Below, piece by piece: positions 27,854 to 35,664 of a stretch of 64,000 nt of DNA. The stretch is from positions 1 to 64,000 of IMG/VR virus record IMGVR_UViG_3300025133_000040; one strand, given 5' to 3'. The position numbers and the translations under genes were made by a program. A model generated the notes under the pieces. That model was not told the origin of the DNA and did not search any database. It saw only the letters and a program-made list of their open reading frames with translations. Every line of letters starts with the position of its first letter. The stretch's first letter is position 1. This DNA comes from a virus.

Positions 27854-28250
27854 TGTCCCTACGTCCTATCACGATGTAGTGATTTTGCTGGAGCTGTTTA
27901 AGGGTGACGGTAAGGCCAACCTCGGTTAGCTCGTCGATAACGGCTGTAATGTGTGATAGGTTTTTCCTACCTGAGATAGACGATACTGCTTGCTCTATTG
28001 ATTCGTGGCCGTAATGGATGCGCCTTGCTAGGTCTACCAAGTCCACACCTAGGATTTGAATAGTGCCACCATACCTCATCAACTTAAGAGACTCAAGCAG
28101 GACCGTGTCTCTACTTTCTGGAGGTATGTAGTCCAATATATCTTCCAAGACGACTTCGTCGTAGGATGCAGGTATTAAACTTGGCACATCATTTAGAAGT
28201 ACTTCAAATTCTTTTTCTGCTTTTTCTAGAGTGATGATTACTTTTTTCAT
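27843..28250 (-). CDS. Methyltransferase-like half domain
   Basis: A 135-residue protein resembling the C-terminal half of class I SAM-dependent methyltransferases: YDEVVLEDILDYIPPESRD (motif IV region, residues about 29-47) followed by LLESLKLMRYGGTIQILGV, the 'leader loop' helix and strand common to small-molecule methyltransferases. The glycine-rich SAM motif I that should precede it is absent, so it may be inactive alone, a partner subunit, or a regulatory relic. Confidence 0.5.
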   Translation of the reverse strand: MKKVIITLEKAEKEFEVLLNDVPSLIPASYDEVVLEDILDYIPPESRDTVLLESLKLMRYGGTIQILGVDLVDLARRIHYGHESIEQAVSSISGRKNLSHITAVIDELTEVGLTVTLKQLQQNHYIVIGRRDNVE

Positions 28251-29185
28251 GCTAAGAATATCCTATGTTTAGTTTCTGCTATCAGTGAGTCCCAACTACT
28301 TAAGAACTTATCCATGCTGAACTTGTCCTTTACTAGTTCTCTAGCGGCTTCTGAGTATTTTTTTAGGTCGCTGGGTTTGTTTAATAGCTCTTTAACTGCT
28401 GTGGTAATTTCGTATTTGCTTTTTGCGTAGACAACAGAATCTCCAAGTACCTTTTCAAGTACTGGTGTGCGATTGGTTATAATAGCACAGCCTGCCGCCA
28501 TTGCTTTTAGTAACTCGTAAGGCACCCCCATATTACTTGTTAGGTTTACATATACCTTGGATTTGCCAAACGCTTCGTTGTATTCTTCGTCGTACAGTTC
28601 CTCAGACACACCTTGATTTGGACCTACAAACAAATGGTTGTCAAACTCCCTACCGACAAGCGGGAAAATATCGTAATCGCCAGTATGAAACTTGCCAGCT
28701 ATCAATACGTCAACCGTTTTCTCAGCAACGGTATCTGGTATGTCAACACCATAGGGAATTGTGATTGAGTTGTCATTAAACTTTACAGTGTCGTCCACAC
28801 AGATATTTGTATGTTTGTTGTACGGGTTAATGCTATCCGTATGCTCTGGTGGAAAGGTAAAGTGGTCAACGACAATCGTAGGAATGTGTAAGCCCATACT
28901 TAATCTTTCGATAAGGCTTCCATCAAGCCTGTTGTGGCATATCAGGAGGTCAAACGGGATGGTGTGCATCGTCGTAGAGAACACACTGGGAGAAATATGT
29001 ATGTTCTGCGGTAGGCTTTTAGTACACGGCCTCCAGTTGAGCACCGACATCTTATCGCTGCCGTATATGTTGTGACCAAGCCTAGACAAGGCAAGCTCAA
29101 ACTGCCCATCAACAAATTCAGACAGGATATTCAACGGTCTGTCTTGTTCGTATGATTTTGCCATTAAGTTTCTAATGGGTGACAT
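28247..29185 (-). CDS. GT-B glycosyltransferase
   Basis: A 312-residue protein with a GT4-like C-terminal donor site, NMGVPYELLKAMAAGCAIIT (residues about 209-228), followed by the usual terminal helices. ATG 29185 is preferred because GGAAGGA lies about eight bases upstream; an in-frame ATG at 29164 would overlap the preceding stop as TAATG and is the alternative. Cassette member; donor and acceptor unknown. Confidence 0.65.
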   Translation of the reverse strand: MSPIRNLMAKSYEQDRPLNILSEFVDGQFELALSRLGHNIYGSDKMSVLNWRPCTKSLPQNIHISPSVFSTTMHTIPFDLLICHNRLDGSLIERLSMGLHIPTIVVDHFTFPPEHTDSINPYNKHTNICVDDTVKFNDNSITIPYGVDIPDTVAEKTVDVLIAGKFHTGDYDIFPLVGREFDNHLFVGPNQGVSEELYDEEYNEAFGKSKVYVNLTSNMGVPYELLKAMAAGCAIITNRTPVLEKVLGDSVVYAKSKYEITTAVKELLNKPSDLKKYSEAARELVKDKFSMDKFLSSWDSLIAETKHRIFLA

Positions 29186-30297
29186 ATTTTTCCTTCCATT
29201 AGTTTAGCGATACTGTCGTGTGTGTAGTTTTGGATTCTTTTCTGTAGTGCTTCTTTTCTTTGTCCTTTGCGCTCCTCGCTCATTTCGTAGGCAGCTCTCA
29301 TTTGTTTCTGCATAGAGATGATGTTTGGCTCCTGCCACGTCTCGTGGCTTGTGTAGAGCTGTCGCAAGGGGAAGTCGCTAACAACGACTGGCACTTCATG
29401 GCTGTCTATGTGTAGCCCAGCATTACCTGTTAGCTCAGACATGGGGGTGTTATCTGTTACGACAACTTGATTCCCCATTACCATAGCCTCCATCACCGGC
29501 CTAGACAAGGATTCACCACGAGAAGGAATTACCAAGCAATCGCCTAAAACGTGCAGGCCATTCAGTTCTGCCTCACTTAAGAAGTCTGTAATAATAAACT
29601 CTCGGTGGTAGTCTTGCAGACTAGCGTACAGTCTCATCTTTTTCTTTAGGTCAAGAATTTCACCTTGCAGCTCCGAGGACAGGTCTTCTGCCGACCTGAG
29701 TAGCTTGCTGGTTTTAATGACTAGTTTGACGGGCTCGCTTCTTGCAAACTCACGATGGAACGCCAAAACTAAACCCATGATGTTTTTTCTATAGATTTTC
29801 TCACCAAGGAAGTAGAACACATAACAGTCTTCCATCTCTGGTAGCTTTAATGGTTCCGCTTCTGGGTTCAGCCAATCCATGTCGATAGGCATAGGCACAA
29901 CACTAACGGGGACGTTGACACCGTCATTTAAAAGTATTTGCTTCTCTGTTTCGCTGCTCACCCACATTTCATCAAGTAGATTGATGTGGTTCGCCCATCC
30001 AATAGGCTTCCAACCAGCGGTTTCAAAGTAGGAGATACCTATATTGTGACAGTCTGCTTGATAATCGAAGTAGTGAGGGAGCGCGTTCTGAATAACGACA
30101 TCAGGACGAGCTTTCAACACTGTGTTCTCTAGCTTTTCGACGTACGAAGGAACGTCTTCGTCAACACTAGCGGCCATGAATATTGGCTTAGACGACACGT
30201 TGAATTTAGTTTTAGACAAAGCCTTCAAGTAGTCTCTTGATGCCCTACCCCAACCGTCTCGCTGTCTGTATGGTCCGATAAAGAGTACATTCTTCAT
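29164..30297 (-). CDS. GT4-type glycosyltransferase
   Basis: A 377-residue GT-B enzyme. KNVLFIGPYRQRDGWGRASR at the start is the acceptor-side glycine loop; YVFYFLGEKIYRKNIMGLVL (about 155-175) is the linker strand before the donor domain; SRGESLSRPVMEAMVMGNQV (about 258-278) is the E-x7-E donor motif. It overlaps the upstream glycosyltransferase by one base. It probably transfers a hexose from an NDP donor. Confidence 0.75.
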   Translation of the reverse strand: MKNVLFIGPYRQRDGWGRASRDYLKALSKTKFNVSSKPIFMAASVDEDVPSYVEKLENTVLKARPDVVIQNALPHYFDYQADCHNIGISYFETAGWKPIGWANHINLLDEMWVSSETEKQILLNDGVNVPVSVVPMPIDMDWLNPEAEPLKLPEMEDCYVFYFLGEKIYRKNIMGLVLAFHREFARSEPVKLVIKTSKLLRSAEDLSSELQGEILDLKKKMRLYASLQDYHREFIITDFLSEAELNGLHVLGDCLVIPSRGESLSRPVMEAMVMGNQVVVTDNTPMSELTGNAGLHIDSHEVPVVVSDFPLRQLYTSHETWQEPNIISMQKQMRAAYEMSEERKGQRKEALQKRIQNYTHDSIAKLMEGKICHPLET

Positions 30298-31934
30298 TAC
30301 ATTTTTCCTCTAGCAAAGTTAATGTAGTCTGTTCCGGCTGGCTTTAGTAAGCCGACACGATTCTGCTCACAAACAATTTTGTTCTGAGCGATGTTAAGAA
30401 ATGTTTTAAATATTTTTTGTTGGTCAACAGGCTTAAAAGACGACCCTTCTTGAATCCACCCATAGTTTAAGTCCTCAAGGATGGTAAGAGCCTCTGTGCT
30501 ACTGCGCCTATGTGGCTCGTCAATTACCGAGCGATAAATCCAGTTGACAAAGTCTTTGTTGTCCATACCCTCAGGGATTGAGGCAGGAGGATTGGGCAGG
30601 TCAATAGGTGCGTTCCACTGACCCTGACGCCCTGTTAGCTCAACATTGTCGATGTAGTCTGCCCAAGTTTGAGCTGTCTTATCCCAGTCGAAGTATCTTT
30701 CAGCAGCCTTTCGGGCACTATTAGATTTTTTCTTCCATTCTTCTGGTGACATTTTAGCCATCTTGACGAATGTCTTAGCGGTAAACTCAACGTCGGGCAG
30801 AGCCCTTACGGATTCTGTACCTAGGTCATGGAAGAATCGTTGAACCTTAAGAGGGAACCCCTTGGTCTTTTCTACAACGTCTTCCATTGCTGAGTAGTTC
30901 ACCGCTGAAATAGGAACACCACAAGCTGCTGCTTCTGCCATAGGCATACCAAAGCCTTCACAGGTTGCGTATTGCACATAGTAATCAAACAATTGATACA
31001 CCTGAGCTAGGTGTCGTCTGTCAAATCCTTTGTTTGTGTTAGGCATAATGCCTGTTGGTGCGTTGCTGTGAGGAGAGTACGTGCGAGCGCCTTGAAATCT
31101 TGATACAAACGGCTCGTTGGTTTCCTCGCAAATGTAGCTGAATAGTACCTTGTGACCAATGCCGTAGTACTTACTCCACTTAGCTAGGTTCCAGCCCACG
31201 TCTGGATAAGACGTATGACAGTATAGGTAGACGTTCTCAGAAAGCTCTGGGTTGTCGTCCATGAACTTGCGAAAAGCTTGGAACAGGTCTGGGTATAGCT
31301 TCCTCACCTGATTACGTGCGACCATACCAATGATAACTGCGTTCTCATTAAACCCTAGTCGCTTACGGTGTTCCTTTAGGTTTTCGATAGGGACATAGGT
31401 CTTAAGGTCTACGCCTGGAGATGCCGTGCCTTTATACTCTATCTTATTATGGCTCTGCTCTTGAATGACCTTTCCTCCCCAGTCCGTATAGGTAAATACG
31501 GCGTCAGCTCCGCAGAAAGAATCAATCCATTCTTCTTTTTGTGGGGCAGAGTCAACAGTAGGCATGATGGCCCAGTTGAAGTACTTCCTAAGGGGGCTGT
31601 TAGCCTGATGCGCAAAACACCAGGGGTCTCTAATGTCGATGACTATGTCTGGACGATAGTCTATAAGGACTCGTTCAAACCGCCACTCTCCAAACTTGTT
31701 AGTGGGTTTAGAAACAAATTCCTTATGCCGTGGGTCATTTGGCCTGACGTTGTTAGCGTACTGTGGCCATGGCTTAGGGTCCATAGCTAGTCCCTGGACT
31801 GTTACACCCATGGCGAACTCAGCTATGTCGTATCCTTGGCTATGTAACCTAGTTAGAATTTCGTTTCCGTACGTCCCAAAGCCAGAAGCGGCAGTTGAGG
31901 ATTCATTACACAGAAGTATTTTCTTTTTTGCCAT
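30297..31934 (-). CDS. Large GT4-type glycosyltransferase
   Basis: A 545-residue GT-B enzyme. The start is placed at ATG 31934 (KKKILLCNESSTAASGFGTY follows), since the longer frame would run inside the sigma-factor gene; even so the two overlap by 29 bases. ENAVIIGMVARNQVRKLYP (about 197-215) opens the donor domain and CEGFGMPMAEAAACGVPISA (about 320-340) is the E-x7-E donor motif. A C-terminal extension of about 120 residues follows, unusual for the family. First gene of the cassette, directly downstream of a phage sigma factor. Confidence 0.75.
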   Translation of the reverse strand: MAKKKILLCNESSTAASGFGTYGNEILTRLHSQGYDIAEFAMGVTVQGLAMDPKPWPQYANNVRPNDPRHKEFVSKPTNKFGEWRFERVLIDYRPDIVIDIRDPWCFAHQANSPLRKYFNWAIMPTVDSAPQKEEWIDSFCGADAVFTYTDWGGKVIQEQSHNKIEYKGTASPGVDLKTYVPIENLKEHRKRLGFNENAVIIGMVARNQVRKLYPDLFQAFRKFMDDNPELSENVYLYCHTSYPDVGWNLAKWSKYYGIGHKVLFSYICEETNEPFVSRFQGARTYSPHSNAPTGIMPNTNKGFDRRHLAQVYQLFDYYVQYATCEGFGMPMAEAAACGVPISAVNYSAMEDVVEKTKGFPLKVQRFFHDLGTESVRALPDVEFTAKTFVKMAKMSPEEWKKKSNSARKAAERYFDWDKTAQTWADYIDNVELTGRQGQWNAPIDLPNPPASIPEGMDNKDFVNWIYRSVIDEPHRRSSTEALTILEDLNYGWIQEGSSFKPVDQQKIFKTFLNIAQNKIVCEQNRVGLLKPAGTDYINFARGKM

Positions 31935-32397
31935 TTGCGTTCTTGATTTTTTGAACTGCGTTTTTGTAAATTTTACTTGCCCACTGAGGGGTGTAACCAC
32001 CAAACTCTTCGGCAATCTTAGTGAAGGTATGGTTCTGCAACCTTCTTTCTACGACGAACCTCTCCTTGTGTGTGAGGTTTTCAGGTATAACTTCTTCTAC
32101 ATTTTCCTTGGTTGTAAAAGATTCGTCACCTGATAGACCCTGGTTGCGTTCACTGTATCGCTTCTCTTTGTTTATATGGCGCATGATTTCGCCTGAGATA
32201 TAGTACCAAGAGTAGGTACTGAGAGCGCTGCCTTTGCTAGGGTCGTACTTGCGTATGGCTTTTAACAAACCAATCCTCCCAAGCTGGATGTAGTCATCCA
32301 ACTCAAGAGGATTTCGTGGTCTGAAAGATTTCGCAATGTGTATCACCAAACCAATGTTGTCATTGATAAGGGAATTTTCTATATCACACTGGCCCAC
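31906..32397 (-). CDS. Sigma-70 family RNA polymerase sigma factor
   Basis: A 163-residue sigma factor. Region 2 is clear: LELDDYIQLGRIGLLKAIRKYDP (residues about 31-52, core-binding 2.2) and STYSWYYISGEIMRHINKEK (2.3-2.4, -10 recognition). Region 4 is LTHKERFVVERRLQNHTF plus TKIAEEFGG (about 107-135). Region 3 is missing, as in small alternative or T4 gp55-like factors. Start GTG overlaps the last base of the SSB stop. It would redirect host RNA polymerase, perhaps to the GGTGTATAAT motif set. Confidence 0.85.
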   Translation of the reverse strand: MGQCDIENSLINDNIGLVIHIAKSFRPRNPLELDDYIQLGRIGLLKAIRKYDPSKGSALSTYSWYYISGEIMRHINKEKRYSERNQGLSGDESFTTKENVEEVIPENLTHKERFVVERRLQNHTFTKIAEEFGGYTPQWASKIYKNAVQKIKNANGKKENTSV

Positions 32398-32807
32398 TAA
32401 AAGGGAATTTTCTTCTCGTTGCCAGCACTGGCAGTTTCAGTGGTTTCGGAGTGCTCAGAGCTACCTCCGTCGTCAAGGTTTCGCTTCCTAATGGTGGTAG
32501 GCTTAATGCGATTAGCCTTGATGAACACGTCAGTTCGCTTCTGCTCGTGCTTGTCTGTCCAGTCCTTGCTATCAAGTTGGCCTTCCACGAGGACAAGCTC
32601 ACCCTTTTCTAGCGCCGCCACCTTTTCGGCTGAATAACCCCAGGCTGTGACACGAGCCCAAATTGTTTTGTCTACCCAGTCTCCGGTTTTCTTGTCCTTA
32701 TAGCCATCGTTGATAGCCACGGAAAAGTTTGCAACCTTTGAGCTGCCAGCGTCACGAAGTTCAGGTTGGGCTCCAAGACGACCCCATACAGTTACGATAT
32801 TGCACAT
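32397..32807 (-). CDS. ssb: Single-stranded DNA-binding protein
   Basis: A 136-residue SSB. The OB fold covers residues 1-105: VTVWGRLGAQPELR, VANFSVAINDGYKDK, WARVTAWGYSAEKVAAL, KGELVLVEGQLDSKDW and TDVFIKANRI are the standard strands. The C-terminal tail is short and ends KKIPF instead of the usual acidic DDDIPF, so partner binding may differ. It begins 16 bases after the T-run of a hairpin. GGGAG lies about eight bases before the ATG. Confidence 0.88.
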   Translation of the reverse strand: MCNIVTVWGRLGAQPELRDAGSSKVANFSVAINDGYKDKKTGDWVDKTIWARVTAWGYSAEKVAALEKGELVLVEGQLDSKDWTDKHEQKRTDVFIKANRIKPTTIRKRNLDDGGSSEHSETTETASAGNEKKIPF

Positions 32808-32822
32808 ATTCTAGTGCTCCCA

Positions 32823-32859
32823 TAAAAAAAATAATTACCAGGACGTTGTTGTCCTTGGT
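32823..32859 (-). terminator. Terminator-like hairpin between polymerase and ssb
   Basis: On the - strand ACCAAGGAC and GTCCTGGT pair (32859 down to 32837, one bulged base, 6-base loop), followed by AATTATTTTTTTT. It ends just before the ssb ribosome site and begins only about five bases after the predicted start of transcription from the promoter at 32871-32899. Confidence 0.7.
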
Positions 32860-32870
32860 CTGATATATTA

Positions 32871-32899
32871 AGTGTAGACACGACCATGGTCTTTGTCAA
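32871..32899 (-). promoter_or_regulatory. Sigma70-like promoter for ssb
   Basis: On the - strand TTGACA (32899-32894), 17 bases, TACACT (32876-32871). The -35 box begins directly after the TAG stop of the polymerase gene. Confidence 0.6.
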
Positions 32900-34585
32900 C
32901 TATAGCTGCTTAATTTTTTCCACAATAATCCCGCCACGGTCACTTTTCTTACCGCTAATCAGGATGGTGTTGTCCTCAAAGAGGTAGCCGTTGAGTTCTT
33001 CCCAGCTATCAGGGAACACAACTACGTTCTCCATGGTGCCGCTGAGGTCAGAAACCTCTAGGAACGCCATGCTAGAGCCAGGATTCTTACCGTTCTTTGT
33101 CTTAACCTGTTTAACCCTGTCGATTTGACAGGAGATAATGATAGGTGTTCGTCTGAACCCATGGTTAAACTCTCTAATATTACAGTTGGCGTTGCCAATG
33201 TCTACCCCGTCCACAGCAGATGCCGTCAGAGCCACCCCTAGGAGCCTACGTTCCTCTTGGTTAATCCACTGAGGAGTGTCCCCAAGGTCGTGAGGAGGGC
33301 TCACAACAGCCTGTAGAAAGCCTCTCACTTTGTGAAGGCGAGGTTTAGTATGGCACACAGCATCTTTTCCTGAGCCTAAAGATATGATTAATTCTAACAC
33401 ATGCTCAAGACTCTCAACCTCATGCCTCGTTCTGACTGCCGCACTACCCTCGTAGTCCTTCAGAAGAAGTAGTCGTTCCACTTTGGGCTTCTCTGTTTTG
33501 CTTACCTTGCTGTAGATAAGGTATTCATACTCCATTCTACTGCGAGATACCTTCATGTAGTCCAAGGCACCCGATTTAATCATAGCTATGACCGCCGTCT
33601 TGGTAACCCTCTGAGACAGGAAGACAAGGAACTCTACCCATGTCCACTCACCCCTTCCTTTTCCTAGCATCTTCTCAATATGGCAGGTTTTGTCTACTAC
33701 CTTATCAAATACGGAGCCACCAATTCCCTTAATGTCTACAAATCCAAAGTAAATCTTCTGATTAATTATACGGAAGTGGTCGTTTAGGTTTCGGAAGTCT
33801 GGAGCATATACGTCAACATCGTGATTACGTGCGTCATTGACTAGCTCACGAATTTCATCTTGGGGCTTTTGCTTTTCCTTGGCGTAAAACAAGTAGGAAG
33901 TGTAGAAAACCTTAGGGAAGTGAGCCTTAGCATACGCAGCTAGATAGCCGTTCACAGCATAACACACAGCGTGAGACAGGTTGAAAGAGTACCGTTGGGA
34001 CTTTTCAATCCATCCAAAAATTTGCTCAGCCTCTTCCTCTGTGACAATACCCACACTCCTACAGCCCTCCATAAACTCAAACTTGACCTTCTGCATGACC
34101 TCGACTTTTTTCTTGCCGATAGCCTTACGAAGTACGTCTGCCTGTTGAAGGTTGAATCCCGCAATATCCTTTGCTATTTGCATAGCGTTCTCTTGGTAAA
34201 TCATCTGACCAAAAGTAGAACTAAGAGCGGCCTCAAGAGCTGGATGGTAGTAGCTTATCTCTTCCTTGCCATTTTTACGGTCGATATAGTGATTGGTAAT
34301 AGACTTATCATCAATCATAGCCTCAGAACACCCAGGACGGATGATGGCAGACAATGCCGCAAGCTGTTCGATATTCTCAGGTTTAAGCTTAGAGGCGAGA
34401 GACTGACCCAGCCTACTCTCTAGTTGGAATACGCCTTTTGTTTTTCCTGATGAAATTAAATCCCATGTTCTAGTGCAGTCCAAAGGGACCACGTCTAGAC
34501 TAGGATTAAATCTTAGCTTAGGGCGACCATTAACTTCACCGCTTGTCTCAAAGCAGCAGCCGCATCCTGGGTAAGTATAGGTCAT
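32900..34585 (-). CDS. dnaE: DNA polymerase III alpha, C-terminal part (split)
   Basis: A 561-residue protein equal to the second half of a bacterial Pol III alpha subunit. After a Cys-rich start (CGCCFETSGE) it follows DnaE from LDCTRTWDLISSGKTKGVFQ (about 35-54) through RKAIGKKKVEVMQK, YSFNLSHAVCYAV (about 200-212), the tandem HhH-like FVDIKGIGGSVFDK (about 270) and an OB fold at the end (residues about 470-561). The catalytic aspartates are in the other half (35657-37561). Directly adjoins the exonuclease gene. The intact YSFNLSH segment rules out the split-intein site of cyanobacterial DnaE. Confidence 0.88.
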   Translation of the reverse strand: MTYTYPGCGCCFETSGEVNGRPKLRFNPSLDVVPLDCTRTWDLISSGKTKGVFQLESRLGQSLASKLKPENIEQLAALSAIIRPGCSEAMIDDKSITNHYIDRKNGKEEISYYHPALEAALSSTFGQMIYQENAMQIAKDIAGFNLQQADVLRKAIGKKKVEVMQKVKFEFMEGCRSVGIVTEEEAEQIFGWIEKSQRYSFNLSHAVCYAVNGYLAAYAKAHFPKVFYTSYLFYAKEKQKPQDEIRELVNDARNHDVDVYAPDFRNLNDHFRIINQKIYFGFVDIKGIGGSVFDKVVDKTCHIEKMLGKGRGEWTWVEFLVFLSQRVTKTAVIAMIKSGALDYMKVSRSRMEYEYLIYSKVSKTEKPKVERLLLLKDYEGSAAVRTRHEVESLEHVLELIISLGSGKDAVCHTKPRLHKVRGFLQAVVSPPHDLGDTPQWINQEERRLLGVALTASAVDGVDIGNANCNIREFNHGFRRTPIIISCQIDRVKQVKTKNGKNPGSSMAFLEVSDLSGTMENVVVFPDSWEELNGYLFEDNTILISGKKSDRGGIIVEKIKQL

Positions 34586-35284
34586 TTATTTTTTCTTACT
34601 CTTCTTTAGGGCCTCGTGATATTCTTTAAACTTATCAACACGCGAAGCGCAATGGCGACTTAGCGTTAAGAAACGAATAATCAACTCGGCACAGTCCTGA
34701 ACATCCTTTAGGGCGTCGTGAGCGTTGGTAGCATCAATCTGAAAAAACTCACGCAACGTATCCACCTTGTAGTTAGCAGGCCCATAAGACAGCCCTTCAA
34801 ACCAGTGGTACGCCATACGTTGAACGTCAGCCATGTCACAGTCACGAGGAAAGAACATGGTTTTGATATTGTATTTGTCATTTAGCTTATTGGCAATAGG
34901 AATGTCGAAGCCACCAATGTTGGCTCCACCAGGAACAGGGGCGGTCCACATAGTGCCACCTGGATTAAACCTATTAACAAAATTAGAGAAGAGGCTCCAC
35001 GTCACGTCTTGTGAGGGAGCCTCTCTCCATGAGGTAATGATAGCATCCGTAGTTGTCTTTTGAATCCTTGCGTGCCAGCCGATAGTCTCAAGACGCTCGT
35101 CCGTTAGGTAGTCATCAATCTTGTCAATTCCAGGCGGCTTCATCATTGTGTTAAATTCCGAACCAGGGATAACCTCTAGCTTAATCGGGTCGATAACACA
35201 TGCAGCCACTTGTACCGGGTTGCAAGTCTCTGGCTTAGGACCATCGGTTTCAAAGTCAAATACGAAATACTTTCTTTTGTTCAT
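34586..35284 (-). CDS. dnaQ: DEDDh 3'-5' proofreading exonuclease (epsilon-like)
   Basis: A 232-residue exonuclease. The metal-binding residues are visible: VFDFETDG (residues 8-15; D10, E12), NIGGFDIP (about 123-130) and NAHDALKDVQD (about 187-197; H and D), the DEDDh set. It lies between the two halves of Pol III alpha, so it is almost certainly the proofreading subunit of this replicase. It overlaps the upstream small gene by four bases (ATGA). Confidence 0.85.
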   Translation of the reverse strand: MNKRKYFVFDFETDGPKPETCNPVQVAACVIDPIKLEVIPGSEFNTMMKPPGIDKIDDYLTDERLETIGWHARIQKTTTDAIITSWREAPSQDVTWSLFSNFVNRFNPGGTMWTAPVPGGANIGGFDIPIANKLNDKYNIKTMFFPRDCDMADVQRMAYHWFEGLSYGPANYKVDTLREFFQIDATNAHDALKDVQDCAELIIRFLTLSRHCASRVDKFKEYHEALKKSKKK

Positions 35285-35664
35285 TTTTTATCCTGTATTG
35301 AGTCGTAGTCAAAATCCTCTTCATCGTCTTCGTCTTCTTCAAGTGTAGGGTCTTCTACCTCTCTTGTCAAGGGGAAACCAAACAATTCTTCTACATCGTT
35401 GGTTGAATTCATCTGCTTGATAATATCTTCTGGGAATATGTCGCTGTCTACGGTCGGTTCGACACCCTTTGAGAGCGTAGTCTCAACCACGTCTATACCC
35501 TCAATCAGTTCTACCTTGGTCTTAGCTCCGAACAAGGCGTTGCCAGAGTGGCTAGTAGCATTGTACTCAGGGCAGCAACCTGCCGTCTTCCAGTAAGTCT
35601 TAACTCGTTGATATTCAATGTCATGTATTCTGAAAAATCCGTTCATTGGAACTTCTTTAAACAT
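35281..35664 (-). CDS. Small acidic protein within the replicase operon
   Basis: A 127-residue protein beginning at ATG 35664 (alternatives a few codons upstream), overlapping the end of the polymerase N-terminal gene by eight bases. The C-terminal third is strongly acidic (DPTLEEDEDDEEDFDYD). One CC pair (residues about 29-30). Not recognised. Placed between two halves of Pol III alpha and next to the exonuclease; a bridging or clamp-contact role would fit, but this is speculation. Confidence 0.55.
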   Translation of the reverse strand: MFKEVPMNGFFRIHDIEYQRVKTYWKTAGCCPEYNATSHSGNALFGAKTKVELIEGIDVVETTLSKGVEPTVDSDIFPEDIIKQMNSTNDVEELFGFPLTREVEDPTLEEDEDDEEDFDYDSIQDKK

